A DNA stretch of 64,000 nucleotides from the NCBI RefSeq assembly GCF_000226095.1, contig NC_016476.1, positions 1,116,001 through 1,180,000 on the forward strand, in the 5' to 3' direction. Origin of the DNA: Thermothelomyces thermophilus ATCC 42464 (lineage: Eukaryota; Ascomycota; Sordariomycetes; Sordariales; Chaetomiaceae). How positions within the stretch are numbered: the stretch's first letter is position 1; the number at the start of each line of letters is the position of its first letter. Positions 58,901-64,000 of the stretch are shown piece after piece. The translations under genes and the position numbers were made by a program. Under the pieces are notes generated by a model. That model did not search any database and was not told where the DNA came from. It saw only the letters and a program-made list of their open reading frames with translations.

Positions 58901-61540
58901 ATGATGAGGATGCGGAGCTTACTGGTGCTCGCGGCCATCGGCCTGGCCGCTGCCGAGGACGGCCTCAACGGCTGGCTTCGCTATGCGCGGATCAAGGGAG
59001 CACGCGATTTCCACGACAGGCTGCCGTCTACCATTGTCGCACTCAACGCCACCGAGGGGCTCCCCGTCTACACGGCCGGCCAGGAGCTCGCCCAGGGCAT
59101 CGAGGGCATCTTCGGCAAGAAGGTCGACCTCGACGTCGACCTCGCAACGGCCGGCGCCGGCAAGAGTAACGGCAAGGGCAAGGGCAATGGCAAGGGCAAA
59201 GGAAAGGGCAACAACGGCCACGGCCACGACCGCGACACCACCGCCACGGTTGGGACGGTCGCGGCGTATGTCGACAGCAACCCCGGCGCTGCTGCCGCCG
59301 GCATCCCCGAGCTGGCCGACGACGGCTTCTACCTCCGGGTCTCGCGCGGTAACGTCCTGATCCTCGGCCAGAACGAGCGCGGCGCCCTGTACGGCGCCTT
59401 CCACTACCTCTCGCTGCTCGCGCAGGGCAACGCATCCGACTACACGCTGGCGTCCAACCCGGACGCGCCGATCCGGTGGGTGAACCAGTGGGACAACATG
59501 CAGGACGGCGGCACCCACGGCAGCGTCGAGCGCGGCTACGGGGGCGACTCCATCTTCTTCTGGGACGGCAAGGTCCGCGACGACCTGACCCGGGCCGGAC
59601 TCTACGCCCGCCTGCTCGCCTCCATCGGCGTCAACGCGGTCGTCGTCAACAACGTCAACGCCGACCCCAAGACGCTGACGCCCGAGAACATGGACGGCCT
59701 GGCCCGCATCGCCAACGCCTTCCGGCCCTACGGCGTCCAGCTGGGCGTCTCGCTCAACTTCGCCTCGCCCCAGACCCTCGGCGGACTCGACAGCTTCGAC
59801 CCCCTGGACGAGCGAGTGGTGGAGTGGTGGCGGGACATCACCGACGCCCTCTACGAGCGGATCCCCGACATGGCCGGCTACCTGGTCAAGGCCAGCTCGG
59901 AGGGCCAGCCCGGCCCCTTGACGTACAACCGGACGCTCGCCGACGGCGCCAACCTGTTCGCGCGCGCCCTCAAGCCGCACGGCGGCCGCGTCCTGTTCCG
60001 CGCCTTCGTCTACGACCACACCAGCCTGGACGAGGACAAGGACTGGAAGGCGGACCGGGCCAAGGCGGCGGTCGAGTACTTCGACGGCCTCGACGGCAAG
60101 TTCGAGGACAACGTGGTGATCCAGATCAAGTACGGCCCCATCGACTTCCAGGTGCGCGAGCCCGCGTCCCCCCTCTTCTCGCGCCTGGTCCGCACCGCCT
60201 CCGCCCTCGAGCTGCAGATCACGCAGGAATACCTCGGCCAGCAGGCCCACCTCGTCTACCTGGCGCCCATGTGGAAGGAGATCCTCGACTTCGACTTCCG
60301 CGTCGACGGCCGGCCCTCGCGCACCGCCGACATCCTCAACGGCAAGCGCTTCGGCCGCCGCCGCGCGGGCGGCTACGCCGGCGTCGCCAACGTCGGCACC
60401 AACACGACCTGGCTGGGCAGCCACCTGGCCATGTCCAACCTGTACGCCTTCGGCCGCCTCGCCTGGGACCCGTCGTCCGAGCCCGAGAGCGTCCTCCGCG
60501 ACTGGATCCGGCTGACCTTCGGCGACGACCCGAAGGTGCTCGACGTCATCACGCGCATGTCGATGGCCTCGTGGCCGGCCTACGAGAACTACAGCGGCAA
60601 CCTGGGCATCCAGACGCTGACCGACATCCTGCTGGGCCACTACGGCCCGAACCCGGCCTCGCAGGACGGCAACCCGTGGGGCCAGTGGACGCGCGCCGAC
60701 GCCGACAGCATCGGCATGGACCGCACCGTCTGGAACGGCACCGGCTTCTCGGGCCAGTACCCGCCCGAGGTCGCGGCCCGGTTCGAGAGGATCGAGACGA
60801 CGCCGGACGAGCTGCTGCTCTGGTTCCACCACGTCCCCTACACGCACGTCCTCAAGTCCGGCAAGACGGTCATCCAGCACTTCTACGACGCCCACTACGA
60901 GGGCAGCGCCGTGGCCCAGACCTTCCCGCGCCTGTGGGAGACGCTCCGGGGCCGGGTGGACGACGAGCGGTTCGAGCACGTCCTGTTCCGGCTCGAGTAC
61001 CAGGCCGGCCACGCGCTCGTCTGGCGCGACAGCATCAACAACTTCTACTTCAACAAGTCCGGCATCCCCGACGCCCGCGGCCGCGTCGGCCACCACCCGT
61101 ACCGCATCGAGGCCGAGCACATGCGGCTGGACGGCTACGTCCCCTACGACGTGAGCCCCTTCGAGGCCGCCAGCGGCGCCCGCTGCGTCGTGACGCGCGA
61201 CAACTCGACCGCCACCGCCGCCACCGCCAGCGTCGAGCTGCGCCACGTGCCCACGGGCACCTACGACGTCGCCGTCAACTACTACGACATGGCCATCGGC
61301 AACTCCACCTGGGAGCTCTACATCGGCCGCCGCCGCGTCGGCCGCTGGAAGGGCGACCTCGAATACAACCTCGGCCGCGCCCCGTCCCCCTACATCGACG
61401 GCCAGACCGCCGCCCGCGTCACCTTCCGCCGCGTCCACATCGAGAGGGGCAGCACCCTCAAGATCGTCGGCAGGCCGGACGGCCTGGAGCCCGCCCCCAT
61501 CGACTACGTCTCCATCCTGCCGCTGGGCATTGTCGACTAA
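58901..61540 (+). CDS. aguA: Secreted alpha-glucuronidase, GH67
   Basis: Intron-less, 879 aa. It removes (4-O-methyl-)glucuronic acid from the non-reducing end of xylo-oligosaccharides during xylan breakdown, outside the cell. Signal peptide residues 1-18 or so (MMRMRSLLVLAAIGLAAA). The N-terminal GH67 domain covers about 20-160, the catalytic barrel about 160-490, and the C-terminal helical domain the rest. Catalytic candidates: acid Glu334 in KASSEGQPGP, and Asp415 in KYGPIDFQ with Glu443 in ITQEYLG. The 28-residue spacing of the last pair equals that of the known D365/E393 pair of the Cellvibrio enzyme. RWVNQWDNMQDG fits the substrate-binding strand. Odd: a Gly/Lys/Asn/His-rich insertion at residues 87-112. 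ATGs at 58901, 58904 and 58910 are possible starts. Confidence 0.96.
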   Translation: MMRMRSLLVLAAIGLAAAEDGLNGWLRYARIKGARDFHDRLPSTIVALNATEGLPVYTAGQELAQGIEGIFGKKVDLDVDLATAGAGKSNGKGKGNGKGKGKGNNGHGHDRDTTATVGTVAAYVDSNPGAAAAGIPELADDGFYLRVSRGNVLILGQNERGALYGAFHYLSLLAQGNASDYTLASNPDAPIRWVNQWDNMQDGGTHGSVERGYGGDSIFFWDGKVRDDLTRAGLYARLLASIGVNAVVVNNVNADPKTLTPENMDGLARIANAFRPYGVQLGVSLNFASPQTLGGLDSFDPLDERVVEWWRDITDALYERIPDMAGYLVKASSEGQPGPLTYNRTLADGANLFARALKPHGGRVLFRAFVYDHTSLDEDKDWKADRAKAAVEYFDGLDGKFEDNVVIQIKYGPIDFQVREPASPLFSRLVRTASALELQITQEYLGQQAHLVYLAPMWKEILDFDFRVDGRPSRTADILNGKRFGRRRAGGYAGVANVGTNTTWLGSHLAMSNLYAFGRLAWDPSSEPESVLRDWIRLTFGDDPKVLDVITRMSMASWPAYENYSGNLGIQTLTDILLGHYGPNPASQDGNPWGQWTRADADSIGMDRTVWNGTGFSGQYPPEVAARFERIETTPDELLLWFHHVPYTHVLKSGKTVIQHFYDAHYEGSAVAQTFPRLWETLRGRVDDERFEHVLFRLEYQAGHALVWRDSINNFYFNKSGIPDARGRVGHHPYRIEAEHMRLDGYVPYDVSPFEAASGARCVVTRDNSTATAATASVELRHVPTGTYDVAVNYYDMAIGNSTWELYIGRRRVGRWKGDLEYNLGRAPSPYIDGQTAARVTFRRVHIERGSTLKIVGRPDGLEPAPIDYVSILPLGIVD
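59158..59236 (+). repeat. Coding GGCAAG-type minisatellite in GH67 gene
   Basis: Tandem GGCAAG/GGCAAT hexamers encode an alternating Gly-Lys/Asn run at residues 87-106, followed by GHGHDRD. It lies in the N-terminal domain, between segments that are continuous in typical family members, so it is probably a surface-loop expansion. Confidence 0.7.
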
Positions 61541-62575
61541 TTAAGGAGGGGGGGTTGTGTTAAGAGGTTAATGGTCAGCTGTTTGAGGGAGGATGGCTAA
61601 CCTTACTTTACTCTGCATGATTTGCATGTGATTAGTTTAATTGTATTGCTTGGAGCTATCTAATAATCAATATTTACATCATCATATCAAGAATAACCAC
61701 ACCGCTTTCTTTTTTAGGGGGTTAAATTACCACAAGAGCCCTGGAGAGGAGAGAACCTCATTTTGACAGTAAATGTAAGGTATCTATTATATATAGACTA
61801 CAGAACGGAAAAAAAGTTTACTGTTAGTAGGATGATATATTTTATAGGAAAGCAGGGGTCTACACTAACTAATTGTTAACGTTTTACAGCCAAGAAGGCT
61901 GTTAACAGATAACTTTCCAACTTGCAAAAACTGTTAAGAACTTTCATTGGTCCAAAGTTTTAGCGTGTTCTACCTATATTACTAATTTTTACAGCCTCTA
62001 TCTGTATTTTCTCTCTTTCTCTGTAAAACTCTTTTACGTCCGCAAAATGCCTCGCCCTCGCTTGCTGTTACCAAGCGATTCGTGGTGGTTGTGGTGGTTG
62101 TGGAATTGATCGATCGATTGATTGGGTTGGTTAGTTGGTTGGTTAGTTGTGTGGAAATGGAAAAGTGGGCTGGCTGCAGTGTACCGTATGTGGGAAAGGT
62201 TGTGGCCGCGAAGCGGCCTGCGCGAATCCCTCGTGCGTAAATATTGGAAGAGACAATTCGTGGTTGTCTCTGACTACTGCTATAATTATATACTTCAGAG
62301 AGAAAAAAAATGCAAAGTTCAATTAATAGCGAGGGGATTGCTAGTTGTCGTCACTCATCATCGTGTTGTTGCCACAAGAAGAACACTCGCGTGTTTCCCG
62401 GATGCCACTCGTTGCAGCACGGCCACAGCCCTTCTCTTCGTTCTTTCAAGAAAGAAGAAAAAAAAAGAAATTATACAGGGTATCTTTACACCAACCATCA
62501 TGAAACCGAATCAAAAACTCTGCTCCTTTCTTCCCCCCCCCCACCTCCCCGCCTTATTCTCCTCCGCACGTCACA
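61541..62575. other. Intergenic between convergent genes, AT-rich
   Basis: Contains the 3' regions of the GH67 gene (+) and the Gln-rich gene (-). A small hairpin ACAGCC-AAGAA-GGCTGT lies at 61886-61902. GT-rich repeats (TGGTTGTGGTTG-like) lie near 62080-62150. A 173-codon frame at 62122-62643 (+) overlaps the end of the minus-strand gene and has no domain. Confidence 0.45.
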
Positions 62576-64000
62576 CTAGCTTTCCACCCCGACCTCGCTC
62601 CTCTGCCCAGCACGCTCCCGGTCCCGCGATATCAGACCGCTAAACTTCTTCCTCAGCCCCATCCGCTGCAGCAGCGTCGCTTTGGCGCCCTTGCCAATAG
62701 AACCACCGCCATCCACACTCGTATCCGACCGGAGGCCCGGTGACGCCAACGACGCCGGCATCCCGGTGCCGCTGCCGCTGTTCGCCAGATTCAGCGGCGC
62801 CGGGACCGGCCGTGTATGCTGCTGCTGCTGTTGTTGTTGTTGTTGCTGCGGTCCTCCTCCTGCTCCTTGAACCAACCCCAGCCCCAGTCCTTGCCATTGT
62901 CCTTGCACACTCTGCTGCTGCAGCTGCTGTTGTTGTTGTTGTCCCTGACCTGGTTGTGGCAGCGGCGGCGGCGCCTTTTGCAACTTGCCGCCGCCGCCGC
63001 GAGACGAGGAGGCCTCCGTGGGGCTGACACCGCTAGCACCCCCCGCCGACGCCGCTGCCGTCGCCCTGGCCACATCCCCCCGATTCCACAGCTGCTCCGG
63101 AGGGATATAATGCGGCGAGTGTTGAAGCTTCTGGTGCGGGCGCGGGTGCTGGGGCTGGGGTTGGGCTTGGGCCTGGTGCTGGTGACCCCCGCCGCTCAGG
63201 TAACCACTATCCACGGAACCCCTCTCCCTGTCCCTCTCTCCCGCTGGACCCGCCGGACCGGACGGGGGTAGCGGCAGGTTCATCTCGGACATGGACGGCC
63301 GGGCGGCCAGCGACGCGGGCGCGGGCAGGTGCTCGCGCGCTGCGGCCCACTTGCGGGCCTCGGCCACCTGGTCCTCTAGGCACCGCCGGGACGAGCGCGC
63401 GCTGCGGATCGAGGCCGTCTCTGCACCCGCGCCCCCGTCGCCGCCGGTCAAGCGAGGGGTTGGTGGGGAGTGCTGTTGGATGTTGGTAGTGGTAGTGGGT
63501 GACGGAAGGTCGATGTGGCGGAGTGACCCGGCGCGGCGTTGGCGGGTTGTCGGGATGGGGAGGTTGAAGTCCGTTTCGGGAGGGATGGCCGTGGGCGCCG
63601 AGTAGGCCTCCTGTTGGCACTTATTGCTGGTACTCTGCCGCTGGGGGACTGGAGGGATCTGGAGGCTGTTGAGGCGGGGTCGGGAGTTGGATCGCCTGTG
63701 GGAATGGGCGTCTTGGCCTTGTTGTTGCGGCGCTGAGGAGCCTGTGGTGGATAACAAGCTCCGGGTAGTCGAAGCAGCCGTATCCTGTGTCGCCCCGGTG
63801 TTCTCGTCCTGAGCAACGTCTTCATCGATCCGCCGCATCGTGGTGTCTACGCTCCGATCGCGGATGGAGCGCGTTCCCGTCCTGCGGCCCAAGCGTCCTG
63901 GGGTGCTGAAAGGAAGGTCCGGGTTCTGGTCCGGGGAGCTGTCGCTGGCGGGGGATACGGCGCTTTTCGATGCCGGCATGGGCTCCGGCGCGCTCTCGAC
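62576..64000 (-). CDS. Gln/Pro/Ser-rich protein of unknown function, open to right edge
   Basis: A single open frame on the minus strand, ending at 62576. An ATG at 63979 would give 467 aa, but the frame stays open to the window edge, so the true start or an upstream exon may lie outside. The composition is low complexity: Ser/Arg-rich start, SPPTP and PPLP stretches, poly-Gln runs encoded near 62820-62850 and 62918-62945, and Gln-Pro/Gln-Ala repeats near 63130-63180. The only ordered-looking parts are a short charged helix (CLEDQVAEARKWAAAREHL, near 63320-63380) and the basic C-terminal KATLLQRMGLRKKFSGLISRD. I recognise no domain. Its length, GC-rich third positions and lack of stops support a real gene. 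Confidence 0.6.
   Translation of the reverse strand, partial: VESAPEPMPASKSAVSPASDSSPDQNPDLPFSTPGRLGRRTGTRSIRDRSVDTTMRRIDEDVAQDENTGATQDTAASTTRSLLSTTGSSAPQQQGQDAHSHRRSNSRPRLNSLQIPPVPQRQSTSNKCQQEAYSAPTAIPPETDFNLPIPTTRQRRAGSLRHIDLPSPTTTTNIQQHSPPTPRLTGGDGGAGAETASIRSARSSRRCLEDQVAEARKWAAAREHLPAPASLAARPSMSEMNLPLPPSGPAGPAGERDRERGSVDSGYLSGGGHQHQAQAQPQPQHPRPHQKLQHSPHYIPPEQLWNRGDVARATAAASAGGASGVSPTEASSSRGGGGKLQKAPPPLPQPGQGQQQQQQLQQQSVQGQWQGLGLGLVQGAGGGPQQQQQQQQQQHTRPVPAPLNLANSGSGTGMPASLASPGLRSDTSVDGGGSIGKGAKATLLQRMGLRKKFSGLISRDRERAGQRSEVGVES

Noticed and set aside
58237-58968. 243-codon minus-strand frame before and over the GH67 start
   Set aside because: Covers the promoter and first codons of a certain gene and has no domain.
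58919-61438. 839-codon open frame antisense to the GH67 gene
   Set aside because: Low-stop shadow of a highly GC3-biased gene; its composition is Val/Ala/Gly/Arg-rich without domain features.
61886-61902. Small hairpin as a possible terminator or RNA element
   Set aside because: Only six base pairs in an AT-rich intergenic region; eukaryotic genes do not need such terminators and chance is a sufficient explanation.

Overview
The window looks like a chromosome segment of a filamentous ascomycete, probably a Sordariomycete of the Sordariales/Chaetomiaceae type. The evidence is short GT-AG introns (about 60-170 nt) with CTGAC/CTAAC branch sites, GC-rich third codon positions, a fungal-length beta-adaptin without an ear domain, a GH67 alpha-glucuronidase, and a large repeat block with the TpA-rich, stop-rich footprint of repeat-induced point mutation (RIP). 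The genus is an inference.

Bases 1 to about 30,933 are a transposon graveyard. Four copies of one Ty3/Gypsy chromovirus family can be traced. The outer copy C (+ strand) is cut into three visible pieces by copies A (- strand, runs off the left edge), B (+ strand, 5281-12868) and D (- strand, 14561-22144). B and D have paired LTRs and 5-bp target duplications. C itself sits in a LINE (26411-29921, (TAA)n tail), which sits in a Fot1/pogo-type DNA transposon whose right half is left at 29922-30933. A second, end-to-end pogo-type element lies at 48287-50159 in the opposite orientation. All are inactivated fossils.

Bases about 32.5-64 kb are ordinary gene-rich DNA. In order: a secreted choice-of-anchor-B/LVIVD protein (+), AP-1 beta-adaptin (-), tRNA-Ser(GCT) (-), a HIRIP3-like histone chaperone (-), glycosylasparaginase (+), a secreted double-psi-barrel-like, GPI-type protein (+), a CYP65-like P450 (-), an atypical DFD kinase-like protein (+), the pogo element, trehalose-6-phosphate synthase (+), a DHA2-type MFS transporter (+), a small Tudor-like HVA1 protein (-), tRNA-His(GTG) (+), GH67 alpha-glucuronidase (+), and a Gln/Pro/Ser-rich protein of unknown function (-) open to the right edge. 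Twelve protein genes and two intron-bearing tRNA genes are supported.

The genes do not form an obvious pathway cluster. They mix housekeeping (vesicle coat, chromatin, trehalose), secretion/cell surface and plant-biomass degradation. The most notable structures are a palindrome of about 5.1 kb per arm made by two head-to-head chromovirus copies, exchange of the U3 part of the LTR among otherwise alike chromoviruses, two inverted pogo copies bracketing a 17-kb gene block, a perfect 10-bp inverted repeat carrying CreA-like sites upstream of the GH67 gene, and low-complexity insertions inside two conserved enzymes.
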